From Lachnospiraceae bacterium (GTDB taxonomy: Bacteria > Bacillota > Clostridia > Lachnospirales > Lachnospiraceae): 64,000 nt of DNA. Position numbers and translations under genes: made by a program. The notes beneath the pieces are model-generated. The model was not told the origin of the DNA. It saw nothing but the letters and a program-made list of their open reading frames with translations, and made no database searches. The stretch is from contig CAJTDX010000009.1 in assembly GCA_910575155.1 (NCBI GenBank), positions 62,001 through 126,000 of the forward strand. Direction: 5' to 3'. The first letter of the stretch is position 1; the number at the start of each line of letters is the position of its first letter. Of this stretch, positions 25,208 through 34,529 are shown piece after piece.

Positions 25208-26599
25208 ATGGCAAAAAATGTGACAAAAGATATGACGAAAGGTTCGCCGCTTAAGTTGATTTTACAGTTTTGCATCCCCTTATTTTTGGGAATGCTGTTT
25301 CAGCAGTTTTATAATATGATGGACACTGTGATTGTGGGAAAATTTTTGGGTGTTCATGCACTGGCGTCCGTAGGCTCTACGGGTTCTGTCAATTTTATGA
25401 TTATAGGTTTCTGTATGGGTGTCTGCAATGGATTTGCGATTCCGGTGGCGCAGCAGTTTGGAGCGGGCGATTATCATAATCTCAGAAAATATGCAGCCAA
25501 CAGTGTCTGGCTTGCCATTGCCTTTGCAGGAGTGATGACCGTGACAGTCTGTGTGTTCTGCCGTCAGATTCTAATGTGGATGGATACGCCGTCCGATATA
25601 ATGGAGGGCGCCTATGATTACATATTTGTGATTTTTCTGGGCATCCCTGTGATTTATCTGTACAATCTTCTTTCCGGAATCATACGGTCTTTGGGTGACA
25701 GCAAAAGTCCGCTGTTTTTCCTGATCCTGTCTTCGGTACTGAATATTATTCTTGATCTTGTATTGATTCTGGTGTTTCATATGGGAGTGGCAGGCGCCGC
25801 CTGGGCCACGGTTATTTCTCAGGCAGTTTCGGGCGTTTTCTGCCTGATCTATATTATGATGAAGTTTGAAATATTAAAAATTTCCAGAGAAGAGTGGAAG
25901 ATTGATGGAAACTGCGTGGGAATATTATGCAACATGGGAATACCTATGGGTCTGCAGTATTCAATTACCGCGATTGGCAGCGTGATTCTGCAGACGGCCG
26001 TAAATGGCATCGGCTCTATGGCGGTGGCAGCGGTGGCGGCGGGGACCAAAATCAGCATGTTTTTCTGTTGTCCCTTCGACGCTATGGGATCTACCATGGC
26101 GACTTACGCCGGCCAGAACGTGGGAGCGGGGAAGTTAGAGCGTGTGTCGAAAGGCATGAAATCCACCTGTCTGCTGGGACTTGGGTATTCTCTGCTTGCG
26201 GCTGTCGTGCTGGTATTTTTCGGTCAGAGTATTGCGCTTTTATTTGTAAATGCAGAAGAAACAGAGATTATCCGCCATGTAACCTGGTTTCTGCGGGCAA
26301 ACGTTGCCTTTTATTTCCCGCTTGCCCTGGTAAATATTGTACGATTTACGATACAGGGGCTTGGGTTCAGCAAGTTTGCTATTCTTGCCGGAGTGTCTGA
26401 GATGGCGGCGCGCTGTCTGGTAGCGCTGGCGTTTGTGCCGGTTTTTGGATATATCGCGGTTTGCTTTGCCAATCCGGCGGCCTGGATTTTTGCAGATCTG
26501 TTTCTGATTCCGGCGTATATATATGTAATGAAGCGGTTGTATCGTATGGATTTGCGGCCAGTGCAGCAGGAGGATTGTACAAAACTAACGAAAGATTAA
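25208..26599 (+). CDS. MATE family efflux transporter
   Basis: 463 residues with about twelve membrane helices in two homologous halves. MATE hallmarks are the N-terminal PLFLGMLFQQFYNMMDTVIVG, GVCNGFAIPVAQQFGAGD and, in the second half, TYAGQNVGAGK. It exports cationic or amphipathic compounds by Na+ or H+ antiport. ATG at 25208 has GAAAGGAAG 7 bases upstream; the earlier in-frame start at 25172 lies in the terminator's T-run. Control is probably through the leader hairpin at 25133. It lies next to a bile salt hydrolase, so bile-acid export is one testable idea, but nothing in the sequence shows the substrate. Confidence 0.93.
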   Translation: MAKNVTKDMTKGSPLKLILQFCIPLFLGMLFQQFYNMMDTVIVGKFLGVHALASVGSTGSVNFMIIGFCMGVCNGFAIPVAQQFGAGDYHNLRKYAANSVWLAIAFAGVMTVTVCVFCRQILMWMDTPSDIMEGAYDYIFVIFLGIPVIYLYNLLSGIIRSLGDSKSPLFFLILSSVLNIILDLVLILVFHMGVAGAAWATVISQAVSGVFCLIYIMMKFEILKISREEWKIDGNCVGILCNMGIPMGLQYSITAIGSVILQTAVNGIGSMAVAAVAAGTKISMFFCCPFDAMGSTMATYAGQNVGAGKLERVSKGMKSTCLLGLGYSLLAAVVLVFFGQSIALLFVNAEETEIIRHVTWFLRANVAFYFPLALVNIVRFTIQGLGFSKFAILAGVSEMAARCLVALAFVPVFGYIAVCFANPAAWIFADLFLIPAYIYVMKRLYRMDLRPVQQEDCTKLTKD

Positions 26600-26705
26600 T
26601 ATTTTTTAAGAAAATTTTTATGTCAGAAAGGTTGATTTTTGCCTTACATTCGTCATATGATAGAATAAAAGAAAATACTTTACAAATGGTAAAGGAGAAA
26701 TTAAG

Positions 26706-28208
26706 ATGGAAAGACATCAGAATACTTCAAAAAGAACTGCAGACAGGAGAAAACAAAGATATATGCAAAAGCGGATGATTATAACATTTATAGCGTTATT
26801 GCTGATGACAGGCGCCGGGGTACTTGCAGCCGTTCTGGTACCGCAGGAAGAGAAGCAGGGAGAAGTCACGGGAAAGAATACGCTGCAGACAAGCGCCAAA
26901 CCTGCAAAAAAAGAACAGGACGCCAAGGATGCGGACAGGGAGCAGGAACCGCAACAGAAGAATGAGGATACAGAGGATACCCGCAGCACAGCGCTCGCAC
27001 AGGCAGATCTTCTTGCGGCCGGTTACGATTACGACGGCGCGATCGAGACGGTAAAGAGCATTCAGGGATATGAAAGAGATACTGAACTGACGGCGAAAGT
27101 CTCAGATTATGAGGCTAAGAAGGCGGCCTGTGTTCCGGTAAATATAGACGAGGTAACACATGTGTTTTATCATTCCCTGGTGGTAGATCCGGAGCTGGCG
27201 TTTGCCAATCAGGACACCAATCCCCAGGCAGTGGGAAATAACCAGTGGATGACCACTGTAGAAGAGTTCAATAAAATTACACAGGCCATGTATGACCGGG
27301 GATATGTCTTAGTCGATCTCCACGATCTGGTGGAAGAGACTACAGATGAAAATGGAGAAGTTCATTTTAAGGCGGGGACGATTATGCTGCCGCCGGATAA
27401 GAAGGCATTTGTGTTGTCGATTGACGATTTGTCCTATTATCACAGCTATGACGGCTATGGATATGCATCGAAGATGATCGTCGATGAAAATGGAAAACCG
27501 AAATGCGAATACATACAGAGAGATGGTACGACCGTGGTGGGAGACTACGACGTCATTCCTCTTATGGATAAATTTTTAGAAGAGCATCCCGACGCGTCTT
27601 ACAAAGGGGCCAAAGGAACGATTGCGCTTACCGGATATAACGGTATTCTGGGATATCGTACAGATATCAGTTATCAGACGGTGCCGGAAGATATCGACGA
27701 AGATAAGAGAAAATGGCTGGAGAATCATCCGGAATTTGATCTTGAGACGGAGCGCGCCAATGCAAAGAAAGTGGCGGACGCCATCAAGGCAGACGGCTGG
27801 AAATTTGCCAGCCATACCTGGGGACATATGAAAGTAGGAGAAGCGTCCATAGAGCGTATCCAGGCGGATACCCAGAAATGGAAAGAGAATGTGGAGCCTC
27901 TGGTCGGTCCCACTGATACGATTATCTTTGCCCATGGCCAGGATTTGGCGGAGTGGACAACGGGATATACCCCGGATAACGCCAAGTTTAATTATCTGAA
28001 GGAACAGGGATTTCATTATTTCTGTAATGTAGATTCCAAACAGTACAGCGTACAGATTAAAGATAATTATTTCCGTCAGGGAAGAAGAAATCTGGACGGA
28101 TACCGTATTTATTATAACTCAATTGGAGAGATGGACAGTGTGAGCGATCTCTTTAATGCCTCAGATGTTATTGATCCCAAGAGACCTCCGGTTCACAGGC
28201 TGCAGTAA
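26706..28208 (+). CDS. Membrane-anchored polysaccharide deacetylase family protein
   Basis: 500 residues. A basic cytoplasmic start and one membrane helix (about residues 22-45) are followed by a charged Lys/Glu/Gln linker (50-95), a helical segment (95-135) and a NodB-like domain. Metal-ligand candidates are the Asp pair in VLSIDDLSYY and the His pair in FASHTWGHMK; IIFAHGQDL is a further family block. The domain acts outside the membrane, removing acetyl groups from peptidoglycan or another glycan. GTAAAGGAG precedes the ATG, and a terminator follows. A TTGCCT-N16-TAGAAT promoter-like pair lies at 26639-26666. Together with the O-acyltransferase operon, it gives this block both acyl-adding and acyl-removing surface enzymes. 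Confidence 0.85.
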   Translation: MERHQNTSKRTADRRKQRYMQKRMIITFIALLLMTGAGVLAAVLVPQEEKQGEVTGKNTLQTSAKPAKKEQDAKDADREQEPQQKNEDTEDTRSTALAQADLLAAGYDYDGAIETVKSIQGYERDTELTAKVSDYEAKKAACVPVNIDEVTHVFYHSLVVDPELAFANQDTNPQAVGNNQWMTTVEEFNKITQAMYDRGYVLVDLHDLVEETTDENGEVHFKAGTIMLPPDKKAFVLSIDDLSYYHSYDGYGYASKMIVDENGKPKCEYIQRDGTTVVGDYDVIPLMDKFLEEHPDASYKGAKGTIALTGYNGILGYRTDISYQTVPEDIDEDKRKWLENHPEFDLETERANAKKVADAIKADGWKFASHTWGHMKVGEASIERIQADTQKWKENVEPLVGPTDTIIFAHGQDLAEWTTGYTPDNAKFNYLKEQGFHYFCNVDSKQYSVQIKDNYFRQGRRNLDGYRIYYNSIGEMDSVSDLFNASDVIDPKRPPVHRLQ

Positions 28209-28291
28209 GAACCTGTACGCCTGATCATAAATTTCTGATACATTCACGTAACATAATTGCTTCCGATTCAAGGAAGAAAATGACGGCATAG

Positions 28292-28315
28292 CCCCCGCAG
28301 GTTTGCGGGGGTATT
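28292..28315 (+). terminator. Terminator after the polysaccharide deacetylase gene
   Basis: CCCCCGCA pairs with TGCGGGGG over a short loop, followed by TATTT. Confidence 0.7.
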
Positions 28316-28339
28316 TGCAATTATGCCCGGCGCAGCATG

Positions 28340-28377
28340 GCAGACAAGTTGTTCAGGACGGAAACGGACTTGTCTGC
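28340..28377. repeat. Hairpin repeat, diverged copy D of the dispersed intergenic repeat
   Basis: GCAGACAAGT pairs perfectly with ACTTGTCTGC. Its right arm (GGACTTGTC) and the following TTTCTT resemble the end of copy A (GCGGACTTGTCCGATTTGTT). It sits just ahead of spoVAD and can also act as a terminator. Confidence 0.45.
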
Positions 28378-28454
28378 TTTCTTAAATTAAAATGAGTAAA
28401 ATTCCAATTTCCGGATACAATAACAACAGGAACATGGAAACAGGAGGAAAAACT

Positions 28455-29468
28455 ATGTCACAGACCATTGGGACACAGAGCATCCAGTTTGATGAAGCTC
28501 CTTATATTTTGGGAAGCGCCAGCATTGTAGGCACCAAAGAAGGAGAAGGACCGCTGGGAGCGCTGTTTGATTTGGTTGGAGAGGATGATAAGTTCGGGGA
28601 AGATACCTGGGAAGAAGCCGAGAGTACCCTGCAGAAAGAAGCCGCTTCTATGGCAATTGGAAAAGCGGGGCTTCAGAAAGAAGATATCAGGTATATTTTT
28701 GGCGGAGATTTGCTGGGACAGAATATCGCCACTACATTTGGATTGATGGAATTGAATATTCCATTGTTTGGACTGTATGGGGCCTGTTCCACAGCGGGAG
28801 AATCTTTGTCTCTTGCCGCGATGGCGGTGGCGGCAGGCTATGGAGAGCAGGCGCTTGCCGTCACATCAAGCCATTTTGCCAGTGCGGAGAAGCAGTTTCG
28901 TTTCCCCCTGGAATATGCCAATCAAAGACCCTTATCAGCTACCTGGACGGTCACAGGAAGCGGAGCCTTTATACTTGGCAGGAAGCGAACGCATATACGA
29001 ATTACCGGAATTACCACGGGTAAAGTCGTAGATTACGGTATTAAAGATTCGATGAATATGGGAGCCGCTATGGCGCCGGCGGCGTGTGATACCATAAGCC
29101 AGAACCTCATGGATTTTAACCGCAGACCGGAAGATTACGATAAGATTATCACAGGAGATCTGGGAACGGTGGGACAGGAAATTCTGATTGATCTGATGAA
29201 GAAGAAAGGTTTTGACATTTCCAGTATGCATATGGACTGCGGAATAGAAATTTTTGACAGCGAAACGCAGAACACCAACGCGGGAGGCAGCGGCTGCGGC
29301 TGTTCCGCGGTGACGCTGAGCGCCTATATTCTGCCAAAATTGGAAAAAGGTACCTGGAAACGGGTATTGTTTGTACCTACCGGGGCATTGCTGTCCACAG
29401 TCAGTTTTAATGAGGGTCAGAGTGTGCCCGGGATTGCTCATGGCGTGGTCATAGAATATGCAGGTTAA
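28455..29468 (+). CDS. spoVAD: Stage V sporulation protein SpoVAD
   Basis: 337 residues, thiolase-like fold as in the family. SASIVGTKEGEGPLG near the N-terminus, GLYGACSTAGESLSLAAM with the thiolase-type Cys near residue 112, SSHFASAEKQFRFPLEYANQRP, and C-terminal ESVPG-like region (NEGQSVPGIAHG) are all typical. SpoVAD binds dipicolinic acid on the outer face of the SpoVA complex. The ATG at 28455 has ACAGGAGG 8 bases upstream; the frame extends back to 28392 without a ribosome binding site. No clear sigma-G promoter was found immediately upstream, and the gene is detached from spoVAC by 16.5 kb. Confidence 0.97.
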   Translation: MSQTIGTQSIQFDEAPYILGSASIVGTKEGEGPLGALFDLVGEDDKFGEDTWEEAESTLQKEAASMAIGKAGLQKEDIRYIFGGDLLGQNIATTFGLMELNIPLFGLYGACSTAGESLSLAAMAVAAGYGEQALAVTSSHFASAEKQFRFPLEYANQRPLSATWTVTGSGAFILGRKRTHIRITGITTGKVVDYGIKDSMNMGAAMAPAACDTISQNLMDFNRRPEDYDKIITGDLGTVGQEILIDLMKKKGFDISSMHMDCGIEIFDSETQNTNAGGSGCGCSAVTLSAYILPKLEKGTWKRVLFVPTGALLSTVSFNEGQSVPGIAHGVVIEYAG

Positions 29469-29479
29469 GGAGAAAAGGT

Positions 29480-29836
29480 ATGGATTATGTAAATGCATTT
29501 TGGGTTGGCGGACTTATCTGCGCCCTGGTTCAGATTTTAATGGAAAAGACGAAGATGCTTCCGGGAAGGATTATGGTCCTTCTGGTGTGCAGCGGAGCAG
29601 TTCTGGGAGCCTTGCAGCTTTATCAGCCTTTTCAGGAGTTTGCAGGAGCCGGGGCCAGCGTTCCTCTGCTGGGCTTTGGCAATACCTTGTGGAAAGGCAT
29701 TAAAGAAGCGGTGGATTCGGATGGATTCATTGGGATTTTCATGGGAGGTTTTACAGCAAGTGCCGTGGGAATTTCTGCCGCATTGATATTCGGCTATCTG
29801 GCAAGCCTGATTTTCCAGCCGAAAATGAAAAAATAA
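29480..29836 (+). CDS. spoVAE: Stage V sporulation protein SpoVAE
   Basis: 118 residues with three to four hydrophobic helices. FWVGGLICALVQILMEKTKMLPGRIMV near the start and GAGASVPLLGFGNTLWKG in the middle are SpoVAE (AEb-type) signatures. GGAGAAAAGG precedes the ATG, 11 bases after spoVAD, so they form one operon. It is a membrane component of the dipicolinic acid channel. Confidence 0.96.
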   Translation: MDYVNAFWVGGLICALVQILMEKTKMLPGRIMVLLVCSGAVLGALQLYQPFQEFAGAGASVPLLGFGNTLWKGIKEAVDSDGFIGIFMGGFTASAVGISAALIFGYLASLIFQPKMKK

Positions 29837-29911
29837 AAAACAGGTATAAACCAGAAATTTCTGTCCATAATGGATAGAGAAAAGAAAATTTTATGTAAAG
29901 GAGACTTTATT

Positions 29912-30391
29912 ATGAAACAGTTTAAAAAAATCCTGATGGGCTGTCTGCTTGTCCTGGTATTAAGCAGTGTAACCGCTTGCGGCAACGATAACAATGACAA
30001 CAATAACGATGCCAACGACACAACCAATGACGTCAATGACGCCAATGACGGCATGGTAGGAGATGAGGGACCGGCCAATAATGACACAGACGTCAACGAT
30101 ACGACGGACAACAACAATAATGTCAATAACAACGACAACAATGATAACAATGATAACAATGATAACAACGATGGCGACGGTGTGATCGACGATATCGGCG
30201 ACGACATTGTGGATGGTGTGGAAGATATCGGAAATGATGTGGAAAATGGCGTAGACGATATGACAGATACCGATAATACAGACAATAACAACGCGAATGA
30301 CAATGCAGATAACAATGCAGAAACCAATAATAACAACACAGAAAATGGAAACGGAGCGGGAAATACCAAGGAAAATCCCGCTGCAAGATAG
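29912..30391 (+). CDS. Asn/Asp-rich low-complexity lipoprotein
   Basis: 159 residues from ATG 29912 (AAAGGAG 9 bases upstream). A short signal peptide ends VTACG, giving lipidated Cys near residue 23. The rest is nearly all Asn, Asp, Thr, Val and Gly: NDNNDNNND-type runs and a middle part with repeating (I/V)DDI(G/E)(N/D)D(I/V)V. It is strongly acidic and probably disordered, and might bind Ca2+ or other cations. It follows spoVAE by 75 bases without a terminator between, so it may be co-expressed in the forespore. No family recognised. Confidence 0.75.
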   Translation: MKQFKKILMGCLLVLVLSSVTACGNDNNDNNNDANDTTNDVNDANDGMVGDEGPANNDTDVNDTTDNNNNVNNNDNNDNNDNNDNNDGDGVIDDIGDDIVDGVEDIGNDVENGVDDMTDTDNTDNNNANDNADNNAETNNNNTENGNGAGNTKENPAAR

Positions 30392-30413
30392 TAATTAATA
30401 ATAATATCCGTAG

Positions 30414-30449
30414 AGGGAGACACTTCGTAAGGAAGATGTTTCCCTTTTG
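30414..30449 (+). terminator. Terminator after the Asn/Asp-rich lipoprotein gene
   Basis: AGGGAGACACTT pairs with AAGATGTTTCCCT (wobbles in the middle), followed by TTTT. Confidence 0.65.
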
Positions 30450-30466
30450 TCTTGCAATCAACGTAA

Positions 30467-31699
30467 ATCGTCATCAGTGTTTGGGAATATGCCAGCTCTT
30501 TGAAGTTTCTTTCCGATTGCCTGAAAAAGTTTCACCAGTCAGGAGTAATCATATTAATAGATGAATATGACGTTCCTTTGGAAAATTCGTATTTCAGAGG
30601 ATTTTATGACAAGATGACAGATTTTATCAGGTCCCTGCTGGAGTCAGCGTTAAAGACAAATGACAGTCTTGAATTTGCACTGATTACCGGGTGTCTGCGC
30701 ATTAGCAGAGAAAGTATTTTCACGGGCTTAAATAATCTTGGCATTAATTCTGTTCTGTCAGAAAATTATTCCGAATATTTCGGATTTACAGAAGAAGAGG
30801 CAGAACAGATGCTTTCGGCATATGGATTGAAAGAGAAGACAGCGGAGGTAAGGGAGTGGTATTATGGTTATTTATTTGGAAAAACAAGTGTTTATAACCC
30901 CTGGAGCGTCATTAATTATGTATATACGGCGCTGGCTGATCCGGGAGCCTTCCCGCGGCCTTATTGGTCTAACACCTCCGCGAACAGTATTGTCAAATAT
31001 CTGGTAGAGAAGGCAGATGAGGAGGTCAAAGCAGAAATTGAAGTCCTGATTCAGGGAGGCGCAATAGAAAAGTCAGTACATGAGGATATCACTTACGAAA
31101 ATATAAATGAAACCCAGGATCATCTCTGGAACTTTTTGTTTTTTACGTGGTATTTAAAGAAAATATCAGAGTACCAGGTAGAACGATGTATTTATATGAG
31201 GCTTGCAATACCAAATCAGGAGATTGCATATATTTACGAAAATACTATCCGCGAATGGTTCCGCCAGCATTTGCAGCAGACTGATTTGTCTGCGCTTTAT
31301 CAGGCGGTGCTGGACGGAGACTGCGACGCCTTTGCCGTGAAAGTGACAGAGCAGCTTTTGGAGTGCATCAGTTATAATGATTATAAAGAAGCTTATTATC
31401 ATGGGTTTGTCTGCGGTCTGCTGAAAGGATGTAAGGGATATCGTGTAAAATCCAACAGAGAGAGCGGCAGCGGAAGATACGATATAGTGATGTATTATCC
31501 GTCTGCGAGAGGAAAAGCTGTGATTATAGAGATGAAAACAGCAGAAACTTTTGAGGGCTTGAAGGAAGGATGTGAGAGAGCTTTGACGCAGATCGAAGAG
31601 CAGAGCTATGACGCGGAGCTGTTGGCGGAGGGTTATCGAAATATTATAAAGTATGGCATGTGTTTTTATAAAAAAGAATGTATGGTGAGAAAGCGGTAA
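30467..31699 (+). pseudogene. 5'-truncated AAA-ATPase / PD-(D/E)XK nuclease-like gene (DUF1703 type)
   Basis: The frame opens after a stop at 30464 and gives about 400 residues beginning with SLKFLSDCLKKFHQ..VIILIDEYDVPL, the Walker B region of this family. The N-terminal ~150-170 residues with the Walker A loop are absent, and no ribosome binding site precedes the first possible start (TTG 30500). The rest is intact: the middle FTEEEAEQMLSAYGL and WYYGYLFG..SVYNPWSVINY, and the C-terminal nuclease-type core RESGSGRYDIVMY...AVIIEMKTA. Family members are abundant in gut Clostridia and Bacteroidetes with unclear function. A 5' deletion is the simplest explanation. Confidence 0.8.
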
Positions 31700-31716
31700 A
31701 AAATTAATATGCGCAC

Positions 31717-31815
31717 GCGTGCGAATGGAAAATGTCACTGCGTGACCACACGCGCGGCGCGGCAAAACAGCCAAGTCCCTCAAAAATGAGGGACTTGAAG
31801 CGGGATTGCCCAATC
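31717..31815. repeat. Dispersed intergenic repeat, copy B
   Basis: Contains GCCAAGTCCCTCA, AATGAGGGACTTG (a perfect AAGTCCCTCA/TGAGGGACTT hairpin at about 31770-31794) and GCGGGATTGCCCAATC. It is related to copies A and C and is preceded by GC-rich ACGCGTGCG / ACACGCGCGGCGCGG palindromic DNA. Confidence 0.5.
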
Positions 31816-31825
31816 ACACGAAGGG

Positions 31826-31924
31826 TATTATGTCGTTAAAACGACCGTGCTCGGCGCTGCAAAGCGTCCAAGCCCCTCATGAGTGAGGGGGCAGGTGAGC
31901 AGAAGCGGGCTTGCCCACTTTGTT
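31826..31924. repeat. Dispersed intergenic repeat, copy C (tandem with B)
   Basis: CAAAGCGTCCAAGCCCCTCA, then GTGAGGGGG and GCGGGCTTGCCCACTTTGTT. It lies between the truncated AAA gene and the convergent guaB stop, and is a diverged tandem partner of copy B. Confidence 0.5.
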
Positions 31925-31935
31925 CGAAACAGTTT

Positions 31936-33464
<1,529 letters not shown>

Positions 33465-33561
33465 CGATTGTCAGACACTTCTTTCAAAATTTATTCATCA
33501 ATTTTACTACTGAATTTGTTTAGAAATTCTTATAAATAAAAAGAGAGAAATAAGTTTGCGG

Positions 33562-33590
33562 TTGTACAAATCCGGCATTTTGCTTATAAT
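33562..33590 (+). promoter_or_regulatory. Sigma-A promoter of the hisA-like gene
   Basis: TTGTAC (33562-33567), 17-base spacer, TATAAT (33585-33590). About 95 bases of leader follow before the start codon. Confidence 0.7.
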
Positions 33591-33684
33591 GTAATACAGA
33601 ACTGTTTGCAGCGGTTTCCCGGCGCGGCTCTAAAAGCGGCAAGGAGAACGGCTGTAGTGAAACATGAAAGAAAGGGGACAAAAG

Positions 33685-34452
33685 ATGGAATTTCGTCCGT
33701 GTATAGACATTCACAACGGAAAGGTGAAACAGATTGTAGGCGGCAGTTTGAAAGACGCTGGCAATCAGGCGCAGGAAAATTTTGTTGCCGTTCAGGATGC
33801 GGCTTTTTATGCAAAACTGTATCGGAAGCATCACATACAGGGCGGGCATATTATTCTGCTCAATCCAGCGGAAAGCGAATATTATGAAGAGACCAAGGCG
33901 CAGGCAATAAGCGCGCTTCGTGCGTATCCCGGCGGCCTGCAGGCAGGAGGCGGCATCAATCCTGAGAATGCCGGAGAATTTCTTGACGCCGGAGCCAGCC
34001 ATGTGATTGTGACTTCCTATGTATTTCAAAATGGGACCGTCCGTTACGACCGTCTGCAAAAACTTGTGAAGGTTACAGGAAAAGAGCGTCTGGTTCTGGA
34101 TTTAAGCTGCCGCAAAAGGGGCGGTGATTATTATATTGTAACCGACCGCTGGCAGAAATTTACAGAAGAAAAAATAGAAGAAGCTTTACTGGAGCGGCTG
34201 GCGGAATATGCAGATGAATTTCTGATTCATGCAGCGGATGTGGAAGGGAAGGCGGAGGGGATTGAACAGGAACTGGTGAGTTTGCTGGGGCGATGGGCTA
34301 AAATTCCGCTTACTTATGCGGGGGGGATTGGAAGCTATGAAGACCTGGAACTGCTGCAAAACCTGGGCGGCGGCAGACTTAATTTTACTATCGGCAGCGC
34401 CCTGGATCTTTTTGGGGGAACGATGGCGTTTGAAAAGGTGTGCAGCTATTAA
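33685..34452 (+). CDS. hisA: Phosphoribosylformimino-AICAR-ribotide isomerase, eukaryotic (HIS6) type
   Basis: 255 residues from ATG 33685 (AAGGGGAC upstream). The sequence follows yeast HIS6 closely: CIDIHNGKVKQIVGGSL at the start, YAKLYRKHHIQGGHII, LQAGGGINPENA, VLDLSCRKR, DEFLIHAADVEGKAEGI, and C-terminal FTIGSALDLFGG. It would open the ribose ring of ProFAR to PRFAR in histidine synthesis (TIM barrel, cytoplasm). Differences from standard bacterial HisA are clear, including the extended LSCRK and ADVEGK blocks. No other his gene lies in the window, so it stands apart from any operon. Family known; function in this organism inferred. Confidence 0.9.
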   Translation: MEFRPCIDIHNGKVKQIVGGSLKDAGNQAQENFVAVQDAAFYAKLYRKHHIQGGHIILLNPAESEYYEETKAQAISALRAYPGGLQAGGGINPENAGEFLDAGASHVIVTSYVFQNGTVRYDRLQKLVKVTGKERLVLDLSCRKRGGDYYIVTDRWQKFTEEKIEEALLERLAEYADEFLIHAADVEGKAEGIEQELVSLLGRWAKIPLTYAGGIGSYEDLELLQNLGGGRLNFTIGSALDLFGGTMAFEKVCSY

Positions 34453-34461
34453 ATATGTCTA

Positions 34462-34490
34462 TTGACTTTCAAAAGAAAAGCCTTCATAAT
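34462..34490 (+). promoter_or_regulatory. Sigma-A promoter of glnA
   Basis: TTGACT (34462-34467), 17-base spacer, CATAAT (34485-34490), 40 bases before the glnA start. It lies directly after the hisA stop, so glnA is transcribed separately. Confidence 0.65.
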
Positions 34491-34529
34491 TCATTGTGCG
34501 GCAGTAATTGTAAAAGGAGTGTTGACATC

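Noticed and set aside
28396-28422. Sigma-F or sigma-G promoter directly ahead of spoVAD
   Set aside because: GGATACAATA (28413-28422) fits a sigma-F -10, but no matching -35 is found at the required spacing, and no CATWHTA-type -10 with a partner was found.
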